Assembly: GCA_021815825.1 (NCBI GenBank)
Contig: JAKAZO010000002.1
Location: forward strand, 6,286-70,285
DNA from: Pseudomonadota bacterium
GTDB lineage: Bacteria; Pseudomonadota; Alphaproteobacteria; Acetobacterales; Acetobacteraceae
Direction: 5' to 3'
Length of the DNA stretch: 64,000 bases
Below the pieces are notes generated by a model that was not told the DNA's origin, did not search any database, and saw only the letters and a list, made by a program, of their open reading frames with translations. Positions 33,742-42,513 of the stretch are shown here, in pieces; positions within the stretch are counted from its first letter, which is position 1; every line of letters begins with the position of its first letter. Made by a program: the position numbers and the translations under genes.

Positions 33742-34681
33742 GCCGCGCCGCCGCTGGCTGCGTCCGCGCGGGGCGGACGACCTCGGCCTGCGCCGCGCGC
33801 TGGCCGACCGCGCGCTGCCGCTGCTGGTCGCGGCGATGACCTTTCTCGCCGCGCTCTCGGCCGCCGGCTTCGTCGCCGCCTCGGCGATCGCGCGCCATTG
33901 GCAGGAGGGGGCGGCCGCGGCGCTGACGGTGCTGGTGCCGCGACCGGGCGAGCCGGCCGGCGAACCTGGCCGAACCCGGCGCGACGCGGCGCTCTCGGTG
34001 CTGAGCGGCAGCGCCGCCCTGGCCGAAGTCCGTGCCCTGGCCGACGCGGAACTGGCCGACCTTCTGCGTCCCTGGCTCGGCCCGGAGGCCGAGCGGCTGA
34101 GCCTGCCGCTGCCCGCGGTGATCGCGGTGCGGCTGGCGCCCGGGGCCGGCGAACACGGCGCCGAGCTCGACGCGCTCGCCGCGCGGCTCGAGGCGGTGGC
34201 GCCGGGAACCCTGCTGGAGCGGCAGGATGTCTGGGCCCGGCGGCTGGCGGTGCTGGCGCGCAGCCTGCAGGCCTGCGCCGGGGCGGTGCTGCTCCTGGTC
34301 GGCGCGGTGGCCGCGGCGCTGGTTGCGGTGGCGACCCGGGCCGGGCTGGCCGCCCGGCGCGAGGCGATCGAGATCGTCCATCTGCTCGGTGCCACGGACG
34401 CCTACATCGCCGCCGGCTTCGCCCGCCGGGTCACCTGGCTGGCCGGGCTCGGCGGCACCGCCGGCGCGGTCGCGGCGCTGCCGGTCCTGCTCGCACTCGG
34501 CCTCCTCGCCCTGCCATTCCTGCGCCGTGACATCGGCGCGGCCGCCGATCCGGCGTTGCTCGCCGCCGCGGTGCCGCCGCTGCTGTGGCTGGTCCTGCCC
34601 GCGCTCGCCGCCACTGCGGCAGCGATCGGCTGGCTCACCGCCCAGGCGACGGTGCGCGCCTGGCTGCGCGGGCTGCCATGA
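33734..34681 (+). CDS. ftsX: Cell-division permease-like protein FtsX
   Basis: The 315-residue protein has four hydrophobic segments (about residues 30-52, 182-206, 235-258 and 277-300). A periplasmic loop lies between the first two, and the FtsX motif AIEIVHLLGATDAYIAAGFA follows the second. ATG 33734 is preferred because it directly precedes the usual charged N-terminus. An upstream in-frame ATG at 33683 would read the tandem repeat. It overlaps ftsE by 8 nt and the DUF218 gene by 4 nt. Confidence 0.92.
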   Translation: MAEPRRRWLRPRGADDLGLRRALADRALPLLVAAMTFLAALSAAGFVAASAIARHWQEGAAAALTVLVPRPGEPAGEPGRTRRDAALSVLSGSAALAEVRALADAELADLLRPWLGPEAERLSLPLPAVIAVRLAPGAGEHGAELDALAARLEAVAPGTLLERQDVWARRLAVLARSLQACAGAVLLLVGAVAAALVAVATRAGLAARREAIEIVHLLGATDAYIAAGFARRVTWLAGLGGTAGAVAALPVLLALGLLALPFLRRDIGAAADPALLAAAVPPLLWLVLPALAATAAAIGWLTAQATVRAWLRGLP

Positions 34682-35343
34682 TCGGGCGGGCCCATGTCCG
34701 GCTGCTGCGGGGCGCGGCGTTGGCCGGGCTCGTCGCCGGCCTCGCCTGGGCCGGCGGTTTCGCGTGGTTCGTCCGCAGTGCCGCCGAGTTGCCGCACGAA
34801 ACCAGCGGCGCGGACGGCATCGTGGTGCTGACGGGCGGCGCCGAGCGGGTGGAGACGGGCCTGCGGCTGCTGGCGGCCGGCCGGGCGCGGCTGCTGCTCG
34901 TCTCCGGCGTGGACCGCGCGGTGGATCTGGGGCGCCTGGCGCGCCGCAGCGGGCTCGATCCGGCGCCGCTGGCACCCAGGGTGACGCTCGGACGGAGCGC
35001 CGCCTCGACCCGCGGCAACGCCCGCGAGGTTGCCGGCTGGGCCCGCGCAAACGGGTTGCGGTCGCTGATCGTGGTCACGGCGTTCTACCACATGCCGCGC
35101 GCGCTGGCCGAAATCGGCCATTCCGCGCCGGACCTGGTGCTCCATCCGGCGCCGGTCATGCCGTCCTCGCTCGGCGGACCGGAGAGCTGGCCGGCGCTGC
35201 GGCTGCTGGCAGGGGAGTACAGCAAATGGCTGGTGGTCGAAACCGGCCTCAGCCACCTTCTGCCGATGCGCGAGCGCGGTCCCGGATCCCGGGTCGAGAG
35301 TGAGCGGCTCGGCGGCGGCCGGAGCCGGGGAGCGCGGGCATGA
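34678..35343 (+). CDS. DUF218 (YdcF-like) membrane protein of the ftsEX operon
   Basis: The 221-residue protein has one N-terminal membrane helix (about 9-31) and a DUF218 domain: DGIVVLTGGAERVETGL, SAASTRGNAREVAGWARANG and VTAFYHMPRALAEI. It is embedded by ATGA overlaps between ftsX and plsC, a conserved alphaproteobacterial order that points to an envelope or division role. It is paralogous to the protein at 6118. Confidence 0.88.
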   Translation: MIGRAHVRLLRGAALAGLVAGLAWAGGFAWFVRSAAELPHETSGADGIVVLTGGAERVETGLRLLAAGRARLLLVSGVDRAVDLGRLARRSGLDPAPLAPRVTLGRSAASTRGNAREVAGWARANGLRSLIVVTAFYHMPRALAEIGHSAPDLVLHPAPVMPSSLGGPESWPALRLLAGEYSKWLVVETGLSHLLPMRERGPGSRVESERLGGGRSRGARA

Positions 35344-36101
35344 CGATGCTGCGCTCGACGGTTTTCAACGTGTATTTCTTCGGTCTCACCTTCGTGCTCG
35401 GACTCGGCGGGATGGTGTTGCGCCTGCTGGCGCCGGACCATGCGCTGGCGCTGGCCCAGCTCTGGGCCCGGCTGACGCTGGCCGGGCTGGCGCGGATCTG
35501 CCATGTCACGGTGACGCTCGAGGGCGCCGAGAACCTGCCCCGCGCCGGCCCGGCGCTGATCGCATCCCAGCACCAGTCCGCCTTCGACACGCTCGTCTGG
35601 CTGACGCTGCTGCCGCTTCCTGCCTATGTGATGAAGCAGGAGCTCACGCGCATTCCCTTGTTCGGGCCGCTGACCGTGCGGGCGGGGATGATCGTGGTCG
35701 ATCGCGCTGGCGGGGCCATGGCGCTGCGCGAGCTCATCCGCCGGACCCGGCGCGCGGTTGCCGAAGGCCGCCAGATGGTGATTTTCCCCGAGGGGACGCG
35801 CACGGCGCCGGGCCAGCGCGTGGCGCTGCAACCGGGGATCGCCGCGATGGCGGCGGCGACCGGCCTGCCGGTGTTCCCGGTGCTCACCAACTCGGGGCAG
35901 CACTGGGGCCGGCGCGCTTTTCGCAAATATCCGGGCGCCATTCGCGTGAGCATCCAGGCGCCGATCGCGGCGGGGCTGTCGCGGGCCGAATTGATCCTTC
36001 GGCTGGAAGAAATCTTCTACGGTGGTGCCGCCCCGCTTGTGGACAACCCTGTGGGGGGCGCGTCCGCCGGGCTGCCAAGCAGCGCCAACCTCGCCTCATA
36101 A
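35340..36101 (+). CDS. plsC: 1-acyl-sn-glycerol-3-phosphate acyltransferase
   Basis: This 253-residue membrane enzyme adds the second acyl chain to make phosphatidic acid. The catalytic H-x4-D is HQSAFD (His78, Asp83) and the glycerol-phosphate-binding motif FPEGTR is at 149-154. N-terminal hydrophobic segments anchor it. It is last in ftsE-ftsX-DUF218-plsC, linking division to phospholipid synthesis by position. Confidence 0.94.
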   Translation: MTMLRSTVFNVYFFGLTFVLGLGGMVLRLLAPDHALALAQLWARLTLAGLARICHVTVTLEGAENLPRAGPALIASQHQSAFDTLVWLTLLPLPAYVMKQELTRIPLFGPLTVRAGMIVVDRAGGAMALRELIRRTRRAVAEGRQMVIFPEGTRTAPGQRVALQPGIAAMAAATGLPVFPVLTNSGQHWGRRAFRKYPGAIRVSIQAPIAAGLSRAELILRLEEIFYGGAAPLVDNPVGGASAGLPSSANLAS

Positions 36102-36147
36102 TATATTGAAGGATATATGTTTATTTCAAAGATCAGGCGCCCTGATC
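36101..36147. other. AT-rich patch followed by a 7-bp-stem hairpin
   Basis: Directly after the plsC stop, 36101-36130 is strikingly AT-rich for this genome (ATATATTGAAGGATATATG). GATCAGG (36131-36137) then pairs with CCTGATC (36141-36147) over a 3-nt loop. It may end the plsC transcript or carry the promoter of the DUF2125 gene at 36215. A TTGAAG hexamer at 36106 has no good partner -10 box. Confidence 0.55.
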
Positions 36148-36214
36148 GCGGCATGGCGGGGCTGGGGATGAGGGGCAGTGGGGGCCTGGAGAGCGGGCGA
36201 CTGGAGGCTGGCCG

Positions 36215-37237
36215 ATGCCGCGCGGACTAAGGCTGATCCTGCGCGGGGTTCTGGGCGCCGTCGCGCTGGTCGTGGTGCTCGACGGTCTCGCCTGGTGGCT
36301 GGTGACGGGGCAGCTCGAGGGCGCCGAGGCCCGCATCGTTGCCGAGAGCGCGAAGAGCGGCTGGGCGATCCAGACCGGGGCCTCGCATCGCGCCGGCTGG
36401 CCGCTGGCGGCGCGGCTGGTGCTGGACGAGGTCACCGCCGCGGGCGCGGCGCGCGAGGTTCCCGGGGGCATCGCTTGGCGGGCGCGGCGGCTGGAGGTCG
36501 GGTTGGATGTTCGCCATCCCACCAAACTGGTGGTCCGCGCCGACGGCGAGCAGGCGCTGCGTCTCGGCGGGTTGCCCGAACTCGCCTACACGACGGACGT
36601 CCTGTTGCTGGACGTGGCACTCGCGCTCGGCCAGCCGCCGCAAGCGGCAGCGCTGCACGTTGCCGGACTGCGCGGGACCGGTGCAGCGGCGAAGGGGCTG
36701 GCGATCGAAACGCTCGATGCCCACGTCACGTGGCCGCCACCCGTCCTGGACGGCGCCTCGGCCGCAGGTGGTATCGCCGCGCGGATCGAGGCCCGAGCCA
36801 TCACCCTGCCGGCGAGCGGGCATTGGCCCTTCGGCGGGCGGATCGACCGTCTGCAGACGGACGCGGAGGCGGAGCGGGCAGGGGCCGCGGCGGCGCTGCC
36901 GGGCAGCGCCGTGCTGCTGCTGCGCCATGTCGCGCTGAGCGCCGGGGCGCTGGATCTGACCGGGCATTTCACCCTGGGCTTCGACGCGGCCAGGCAACCG
37001 GACGGCGTCGGCGAAATCCGCGTGGTCGATCCCGCGCGCGCCGTCGCGGAGCTGGTCCAGAACGGCACCTTGGACCGGCGTGCGGGTTTCGCCGTGGATG
37101 CGATGCTGCTGTTGCTCGCCCGCACGCCGGCCGGGGGCGGCAAGCCGGTGCTGGAGGCGCCCTTCAGCCTGCGCGACCGCGTGATATCGGTCGGCCAGGT
37201 GCCGCTGTTCCGGCTGCCGGCGGCCAACCCGCGTTGA
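36215..37237 (+). CDS. DUF2125 protein
   Basis: The 340-residue protein has a single N-terminal membrane helix (about 7-30) and a beta-rich remainder with the family markers AGWPLAARLVLDEV and QVPLFRLPAANPR at the C-terminus. DUF2125 proteins are alphaproteobacterial, AsmA-like in strand pattern, and of unknown role, presumably periplasmic. The start MPRGLRLILRG at 36215 follows a GGAGGCTGGCCG stretch. Confidence 0.85.
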   Translation: MPRGLRLILRGVLGAVALVVVLDGLAWWLVTGQLEGAEARIVAESAKSGWAIQTGASHRAGWPLAARLVLDEVTAAGAAREVPGGIAWRARRLEVGLDVRHPTKLVVRADGEQALRLGGLPELAYTTDVLLLDVALALGQPPQAAALHVAGLRGTGAAAKGLAIETLDAHVTWPPPVLDGASAAGGIAARIEARAITLPASGHWPFGGRIDRLQTDAEAERAGAAAALPGSAVLLLRHVALSAGALDLTGHFTLGFDAARQPDGVGEIRVVDPARAVAELVQNGTLDRRAGFAVDAMLLLLARTPAGGGKPVLEAPFSLRDRVISVGQVPLFRLPAANPR

Positions 37238-37372
37238 TCGGCTTGAATCCAGCCGCTGCCGGCGCTAGCCTATGCCTATGACGGTCTGGACGCTCCACGC
37301 GCGAATTACCGCCACGGCTGCCTGAGGCAGCCGTCGCCCGCGCCGTGCGTGCTTCACTCCGGAGCCCCCGTC

Positions 37373-37642
37373 ATGTCCGCCGAACCCACCGTTTTCATCC
37401 ATTTTTCCCTGCTCGCGGACGCTGAGCCCGGCCTGCTCGGTCGCGTCCTCGCGCCCTTCGCCCGCCGCGACCTCGTCGTGGACAGGCTGACAGCCGAGCG
37501 CATCGGCGACGCCATGCGCATCGAGATCGAGATGGCGGCGATGCCGTCCGAGATGGCCTCCTATGTCGAGGGCAATCTCCGCCAGATCGTCGGTCTGCGT
37601 TGCCTCGAGCGGGATCGGCTGCTGCGTAGCCGCGCCGCCTGA
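37373..37642 (+). CDS. Small ACT-like domain protein
   Basis: The 89-residue protein has a beta-alpha-beta-beta-alpha pattern: FIHFSLLADAEPGLLGRVLA, RDLVVDRLTAER and YVEGNLRQIVGLRCLE. It resembles the ACT domain of acetolactate synthase small subunits, though shortened and without an ilvB neighbour. ATG 37373 is chosen; ATG 37349 is eight codons upstream. A regulatory ligand is likely but unknown. Its 3' end converges on pgpA with a 27-nt gap. Confidence 0.7.
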   Translation: MSAEPTVFIHFSLLADAEPGLLGRVLAPFARRDLVVDRLTAERIGDAMRIEIEMAAMPSEMASYVEGNLRQIVGLRCLERDRLLRSRAA

Positions 37643-37669
37643 CCCAGGCAGCCCGATCGGGCCGGCGGT

Positions 37670-38128
37670 TCAGCCGCCGAGCGGGCCGGGCCAGACGCGC
37701 TGTGCCACCCACAGAATGGCTGCGGCGAGCAGCCCGGCCGCGACATCGTCGCCGACCACGCCAAACGCGCCGGCGCGGCGATCGAACCACCCGACTGGCC
37801 CCGGCTTGGCGATGTCGAACAGGCGGAAAAGCGCGAAGCCGGCGAGCAGACCGAGCGGAGCCGGTCGTGCCAGCACCGAGAGCGCCAGCCATTGTCCAGC
37901 GATTTCGTCGATCACCACCCAGCCCGGGTCGCCGATCGGACCCAGCGCGCCAAGCGCTCCCGCGCCGGCCAGCACGGCCAGCGCCGCTGCCAGCCAAAGC
38001 GCCGGTGGGCCGATCATGAGCAGCGCCGCGGCCAGCAGCGCCGCCGCGAGACTGGCCACCGTTCCCGGCGCCAGCGGCGCGTAGCCAATCCCGGCGCCGC
38101 TCGCCACGCCCCGCGCAAGCCGGTCCAT
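37670..38128 (-). CDS. pgpA: Phosphatidylglycerophosphatase A
   Basis: The 152-residue membrane enzyme removes phosphate from phosphatidylglycerophosphate. Family motifs are GYAPLAPGTVASLAA near the N-terminus, the acidic DPGWVVIDEIAGQW, RLFDIAKPGPVGWFD and GVVGDDVAAGL. It lies 17 nt downstream of slt on the same strand. Confidence 0.93.
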   Translation of the reverse strand: MDRLARGVASGAGIGYAPLAPGTVASLAAALLAAALLMIGPPALWLAAALAVLAGAGALGALGPIGDPGWVVIDEIAGQWLALSVLARPAPLGLLAGFALFRLFDIAKPGPVGWFDRRAGAFGVVGDDVAAGLLAAAILWVAQRVWPGPLGG

Positions 38129-38145
38129 GGTGCCGTGGCGCGGCG

Positions 38146-40116
38146 TCAGTGCGGCCGCCAGGCGGGGAGGGGATAGGCCAGCGCCTCGCCGCGCCGGGCC
38201 CGATAGATGGCGATGTTCTCGATCACGCGTTCGACGTAATTGCGGGTCTCGGCGAGCGGAATGCGCTCGATCCAGTCGATGGTATCGAGAGCACCGGCGC
38301 GCGGATCGCCGTTGGCGTCGAGCCAGCGATGGACGTTCGTCGGGCCCGCATTGTAGGCCGCCAGCGCGAGCGGCAGCGTGCCGCTGAAGCGGTCGATCAG
38401 CTCGGCCAGGTAGGCGCCGCCGAGGCGAAGATTGTAGCCGCTATCCGTCGTCAGCGCGACGGCGGAGACCGGCGCGCCGAGCTTGCGTGCCTGCTCGGCC
38501 GCAGTCGCGGGCAGGAGCTGCATCAGGCCGCGCGCGCCGGCCGGGCTCACCGCCTCGGGATCGAAGCCGCTCTCCTGGCGGATGACGCCAAGAGCCACCG
38601 CGGGCGCCACCAGCCCCGGCGGCGGGTCGGCGGCGAGCGGCCAGCCGCTCTCGGCCAGCACCAGCCCGGACCGGCCCGCGCGGCGGGCGATCATCACCGC
38701 CTGATCGGGCATGCCGAAGGCCAGGGACAGTTGTGCTGCGAGGGCGCGCTCCTCGGGCTCGGCGACCACGGCGGCGAGCGTGGTCAGGAACGGGCGAGCC
38801 CGCCGCGGCTCGCCCCAGGCGACCAGAAGCGCGGCCGCGCGCGCCACCTCGTGCCCGGCGAACGCGAGGCCCTGCGCGCGCGTTGCCACCGGGTCGCGCA
38901 GCGCGCGGATGCGCGCGTTCAGCCCCGCGGGGTCTGCGCCCTGCGCGAGGATCGCGAGCTGGCCATAGAAGGTCGTCGGCCAGGCTGCGGCCTGCGCCAG
39001 TTCCGCCGCGGCGCGCGCGGGGTCTCCGGCGGCGGCGCGGGCCAGCCAGTAGTGCCCGCGCGCCTGTGTGATCGCGGCGTGCGACTCGGTCGTGAGAACG
39101 GTGAACCGGGCGCTGGCGCGCACCGGATCGTGCAGCGCGGTCAGCGCGATGTAGCCGGAGAGAAAGGCCGCATCGAGCCGCGCCTCCTCGCCCGCCGGCC
39201 GGGCCGCGTCGACCAGGTCCGCCGCCGCCGCGGCATCGCCGCGCTGGAGCAGGGCACGGGCCAGCCGCTCCCGTTCGGACCAGAGCGCGGCGGAGTGCTC
39301 GCTTGCGGTCGCCTCCGTACCCGCGGCGCGGAAGAGCGCGAGCTCGGCGTCGATCTGCCCGGCGCGGCGGAGGAAGCGCGCGGCGTCCAGCAGCAGCCCC
39401 GGCTCCGCCCGTTCGGCCGGACCGAGCGCGGCGAGCAACGCGCCGGCTTCCGGCGCATCGCGTTCGAGCGCCAGGCGGGCATCGGCTACCCGGCGGGCGG
39501 AGGCGTCGAGACGCGCGACCTGCCGGCTCGCCGCCTCCGGGCTGTTCGGCAGCAGACGATCGAGCCGCCGGGATTGATCCTGCTGCGTCAGGAGCCGAGC
39601 CCAATGGACCAGGAAGTCCGCCTCGGCGGGCGCATCGCCGCGCCCGGACGCGATCCCGGCGCGCCAGGCGGCCCGCGCTGCCGTGGCTGCGGCGTCCGGC
39701 GCGCTCGCTGCCTCCGCGCTGGCGCAGCGCAGCATGGCCCCGGGGAGGGTTGGGGTGATGCGCGCGCACAGCCGCGCGGCCTCGGCGTCGTCCGCCGTCG
39801 CCGCCAGGGCCTCGTCCCGACGCCTGGCCAGCAGGTCCTGCTGTGGCCAGTCCGGGTTGGCAGCGATGAAATCCGCGATCTCGCCTGCACCGGCGGCGGC
39901 CGGCGTCAGGGCGCGGTAGAACACCACGAGCTTCGCGGCGACCGGGTCGGCAAATCGCGCCGCGGCGGCCGCGGCCTCATCCCAGCGCTGGGCGTGGACC
40001 GCGCTCATCACCGCGCTCGTCGGCGCCTCGCCCGCGAGGACGTCGCTGGCGGAAGCGGGTGCCAGCCACAGGAGCTGGCCGAGCAGCAGGGCCAGGACGG
40101 CCATTCGTCGATTCAT
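38146..40116 (-). CDS. slt: Soluble lytic murein transglycosylase
   Basis: The 656-residue periplasmic enzyme has a signal peptide (MNRRMAVLALLLGQLLWLAP), a long helical superhelix and a C-terminal SLT domain. The catalytic Glu515 lies in VIRQESGFDPEAVSP, followed by GARGLMQLLPATA and AAYNAGPTNVHRW. It cleaves glycan strands to 1,6-anhydromuropeptides. It is first in slt-pgpA and diverges from the tRNA-Arg gene. Confidence 0.94.
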   Translation of the reverse strand: MNRRMAVLALLLGQLLWLAPASASDVLAGEAPTSAVMSAVHAQRWDEAAAAAARFADPVAAKLVVFYRALTPAAAGAGEIADFIAANPDWPQQDLLARRRDEALAATADDAEAARLCARITPTLPGAMLRCASAEAASAPDAAATAARAAWRAGIASGRGDAPAEADFLVHWARLLTQQDQSRRLDRLLPNSPEAASRQVARLDASARRVADARLALERDAPEAGALLAALGPAERAEPGLLLDAARFLRRAGQIDAELALFRAAGTEATASEHSAALWSERERLARALLQRGDAAAAADLVDAARPAGEEARLDAAFLSGYIALTALHDPVRASARFTVLTTESHAAITQARGHYWLARAAAGDPARAAAELAQAAAWPTTFYGQLAILAQGADPAGLNARIRALRDPVATRAQGLAFAGHEVARAAALLVAWGEPRRARPFLTTLAAVVAEPEERALAAQLSLAFGMPDQAVMIARRAGRSGLVLAESGWPLAADPPPGLVAPAVALGVIRQESGFDPEAVSPAGARGLMQLLPATAAEQARKLGAPVSAVALTTDSGYNLRLGGAYLAELIDRFSGTLPLALAAYNAGPTNVHRWLDANGDPRAGALDTIDWIERIPLAETRNYVERVIENIAIYRARRGEALAYPLPAWRPH

Positions 40117-40240
40117 GGGCGATGATCTACCGCCGCGCGGGACGCCTCGGCAAGCGAGCGCTGCATCCGCCGGAGGGCGCGAGACCGGGGCTGACGGTGG
40201 CGCGCGATTCCCCTATGAGTAGGGCTTCCATGGCTTGGCT

Positions 40241-40317
40241 GTCCCCGTAGCTCAGCCGGATAGAGCACAGGATTCCTAATCCTGGGGCCGTGGGTTCGAA
40301 TCCCGCCGGGGACACCA
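40241..40317 (+). tRNA. tRNA-Arg (anticodon CCT)
   Basis: The 77-nt cloverleaf has acceptor GTCCCCG (40241-40247) paired with CGGGGAC (40307-40313), then A and an encoded CCA. The anticodon stem is CAGGA/TCCTG with loop TTCCTAA, giving anticodon CCT, which reads AGG. The T arm contains GGTTCGAATC. Confidence 0.97.
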
Positions 40318-40356
40318 GTCCGGTGCAAGGCCGCGAACGCCAGCACCCGCCGATTG

Positions 40357-40400
40357 CCGGCCCCCGATGCTCGCCCCCCCGATGCTGGCCCCCCGATGCC
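40357..40400. repeat. About 15-bp imperfect tandem repeat, three copies
   Basis: Units at 40357-40371, 40372-40386 and 40387-40400 share (G/C)GCCCCC(C)GATGC. The array is non-coding and lies between the two tRNA genes. Confidence 0.82.
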
Positions 40401-40424
40401 GGCAACAAGCCGATGCCGCGCGGC

Positions 40425-40465
40425 CACGCTCCGGCACGCTCGCTCCGGCACGCTCGCTCCGGCAC
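40425..40465. repeat. 14-bp tandem repeat, two perfect copies plus partial copies
   Basis: CACGCTCGCTCCGG occurs at 40435-40448 and 40449-40462, flanked by a shortened copy at 40425-40434 (CACGCTCCGG) and CAC at the right. It is a second, unrelated array between the tRNA genes. Confidence 0.88.
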
Positions 40466-40508
40466 GGCTTGCAGCCGGCGAGCTTCCCTCTATACTCCGC
40501 CCACCGCG

Positions 40509-40584
40509 GTCCCGTTCGTCTAGAGGCCCAGGACGCCGCCCTCTCACGGCGGCAACAGGGGTTCGAATCCCCTACGGGACGCCA
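40509..40584 (+). tRNA. tRNA-Glu (anticodon CTC)
   Basis: The 76-nt cloverleaf has acceptor GTCCCGT (40509-40515) paired with ACGGGAC (40574-40580), then G and an encoded CCA. The anticodon stem is CCGCC/GGCGG with loop CTCTCAC, giving anticodon CTC. The T arm contains GGTTCGAATC. Confidence 0.97.
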
Positions 40585-40951
40585 CTTCGGTATAAAATGC
40601 GAACGCCATAGCCGGCCGCCGCCGGCATCGCGTGTGATGGCGGCGCTGGGGTCGTCGGCGCCGATAGGCTCCGGTCAGTGGCTGATCCGCTGGCGTAAGA
40701 CGACATCGCTTCCGCTCAGCCTCCCCACTCCAGCTCTCTGTTTGATCGCGTGATTGAGAGCTGCGCCGATTCCACCTGCGGTCATCTCGCGCTAACCGTC
40801 CAGCGCGACGGCCGCCAATCTGGCGCGGCGATCCAGCACGGTCCGCGTGCCACGCCGTGGGCATGGCCCGGATGATCCCTGCCACGGAGTTCCCGTGCAT
40901 TGCCCCTCGAAGCGGTGGGGTCTGCGGGCCCCACCGCCCTCGGGCTGCGAC
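40585..40951. other. Intergenic region between tRNA-Glu and the amidase
   Basis: In 367 bp I find no convincing gene. The only clear element is the hairpin at 40912-40937 beside the amidase stop. Short open frames on both strands show no recognisable features. Confidence 0.6.
40912..40937 (-). terminator. Probable terminator hairpin of the amidase/urt operon
   Basis: GCGGTGGGG (40912-40920) pairs perfectly with CCCCACCGC (40929-40937) across an 8-nt loop, 14 nt beyond the amidase stop. No T tract follows on the minus strand, so termination efficiency is uncertain. Confidence 0.55.
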
Positions 40952-42481
40952 TCAGGCCGTCTGCTTCATCCATTCCACACCGGCTTCGAACGCAGCGGCG
41001 GCGCGGTAGATCGTCTCCTCGTCATACATCTTGCCGATGAGCATCATTCCCACCGGCAGCCCGTCGGCCAGGCCGCAGGGCAGGTTCATCGCTGGATGAT
41101 GCGTGCAGTCGAAGGGTGAGGTGTTCGGCAGCATTTCGAAGCCGCGATCCAGAATCTCACCCACCGGCGCGTCCGGCGCGGGCAGCTTCGTCGCCACCAT
41201 CGGCAGCGTCGGCATCAGCAGCAGGTCGAACCGTCCCAGCGCCTCGTCATAGGCGCGCCGCAGCCGCCGGACGAGGTTCTGCGCCTTCGCGTAGTAGTGG
41301 CCACGATAGCGGGTGGCCATGAAATGGCCGATCAGCATGGTGCTCTTCAGCGTGTCGGACAGTTCGTCGGCGCGCTCGCGCCAGCCGGCGTGCTTGTCCA
41401 TCAGCGAGGTGAGATAGAGACCCTGCCAGTTGAAGCCGAAGCCGTTGCCCTGCATCATCTGCACCATCGCGCCTTCCGCCGCGATCGGGAACCAGATGGC
41501 GTTGCCCATCCGGTGCATGGGGATCGAAACCGCCTCCACGCTCGCGCCGAGCCCCTTGAAGCGTTCGGCGCCGGCACGCACCAGCGCGTCCACCTTGGCC
41601 TGCGACTGCGGCAGGCCGAACCCTTCCTCGACGACGCCGATGCGCAGCCCGTTCGCGCCCTTTGTGAGCACGTCGCGATAGGGCTTCGCCATGCCGCCAT
41701 ATTGGCGCGGATCGAGCCCGTCCGGCCCGGCCAGCACTTCGAGCAGCAGCGCATTGTCCTCGACCGTGGCGGACATCGGGCCGGTGTGGTCGAGCGTCAA
41801 CTCGATCGGCATGATGCCGGTGTAGGGCACCAGCCCATGCGTCGGCTTCATCCCATAGATGCCACAATAGGAGGAGGGCATGCGGATGGAGCCGCCCTGG
41901 TCTCCGCCGAGGGCCATCGGCACCTCGCCGGCGGCGATCACCGCCGCCGAGCCGGAGGAGGACCCCCCCGCCGAGTAGCCCATGCGGCGCGGGTTGTGCA
42001 CCGGGCCGGTCGCGGAGGTGTGGCTGCCGCCGGAGAAGCAGAAATACTCGCACACGGTCTTGCCGACGATGGTGCCGCCGGCGTCGAGCACGCGCTGGGC
42101 GACGGTGGCGTCGACATCCGGGACGTAGCCCTCCAGCGTGGCGGCGCCGTTCATCATCGGCACGCCGGCGAGGCAGATATTGTCCTTCAGCGCGATCTTC
42201 TTGCCCTTCAGCTTGCCGGATGCCGCGCCCTGCACCTCGGTCTTGATGTACCAAGCACCGTAGCGATTGTCCTCCGGCGCGGGGCGGGCACCGGGCGTGC
42301 GCGGATACGTCACCCGCGGCAGTTCGTCCGGCATCTGGTCGATGAGGTTGTAGGCTGCCACGCCGCCGGCAAACGCGGCGTGATGGGCGGCGAGATCCAC
42401 GTCGCTGAAATTCATCCCGAGCTCGGCCGCGACGTCGCGCACCTGATCGAGTGTCGGCATCTTTACCGTCGGTAGCGTCAT
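40952..42481 (-). CDS. Amidase signature family hydrolase
   Basis: The 509-residue cytoplasmic amidase has a complete Ser-cisSer-Lys triad: Lys99 (IALKDN), Ser174 (YSAGGSSSGSA) and Ser198 (GGDQGGSIRMP). The spacings of 75 and 24 residues equal those of fatty acid amide hydrolase. The sequence is of the aliphatic/nitrile-pathway amidase type (PFDCTHHPAMNLPCGLADGL near the end). ATG 42481 follows GGGAGA; a GTG lies one codon upstream. It is the last gene after urtABCDE-like transport genes (32-nt gap), so the importer probably supplies an amide or urea derivative that this enzyme converts to acid and ammonia. Confidence 0.92.
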   Translation of the reverse strand: MTLPTVKMPTLDQVRDVAAELGMNFSDVDLAAHHAAFAGGVAAYNLIDQMPDELPRVTYPRTPGARPAPEDNRYGAWYIKTEVQGAASGKLKGKKIALKDNICLAGVPMMNGAATLEGYVPDVDATVAQRVLDAGGTIVGKTVCEYFCFSGGSHTSATGPVHNPRRMGYSAGGSSSGSAAVIAAGEVPMALGGDQGGSIRMPSSYCGIYGMKPTHGLVPYTGIMPIELTLDHTGPMSATVEDNALLLEVLAGPDGLDPRQYGGMAKPYRDVLTKGANGLRIGVVEEGFGLPQSQAKVDALVRAGAERFKGLGASVEAVSIPMHRMGNAIWFPIAAEGAMVQMMQGNGFGFNWQGLYLTSLMDKHAGWRERADELSDTLKSTMLIGHFMATRYRGHYYAKAQNLVRRLRRAYDEALGRFDLLLMPTLPMVATKLPAPDAPVGEILDRGFEMLPNTSPFDCTHHPAMNLPCGLADGLPVGMMLIGKMYDEETIYRAAAAFEAGVEWMKQTA

Positions 42482-42513
42482 CACCGTTCTCCCTGTTCAG
42501 TTGTTCGTCGTCG

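Noticed and set aside
36106-36134. TTGAAG/AAGATC as a sigma-70 promoter for DUF2125
   Set aside because: The -10 candidate is too poor to call.
40357-40465. Repeats between tRNA genes considered as CRISPR
   Set aside because: Units are adjacent without spacers, too short and of two unrelated kinds; no cas genes are present.
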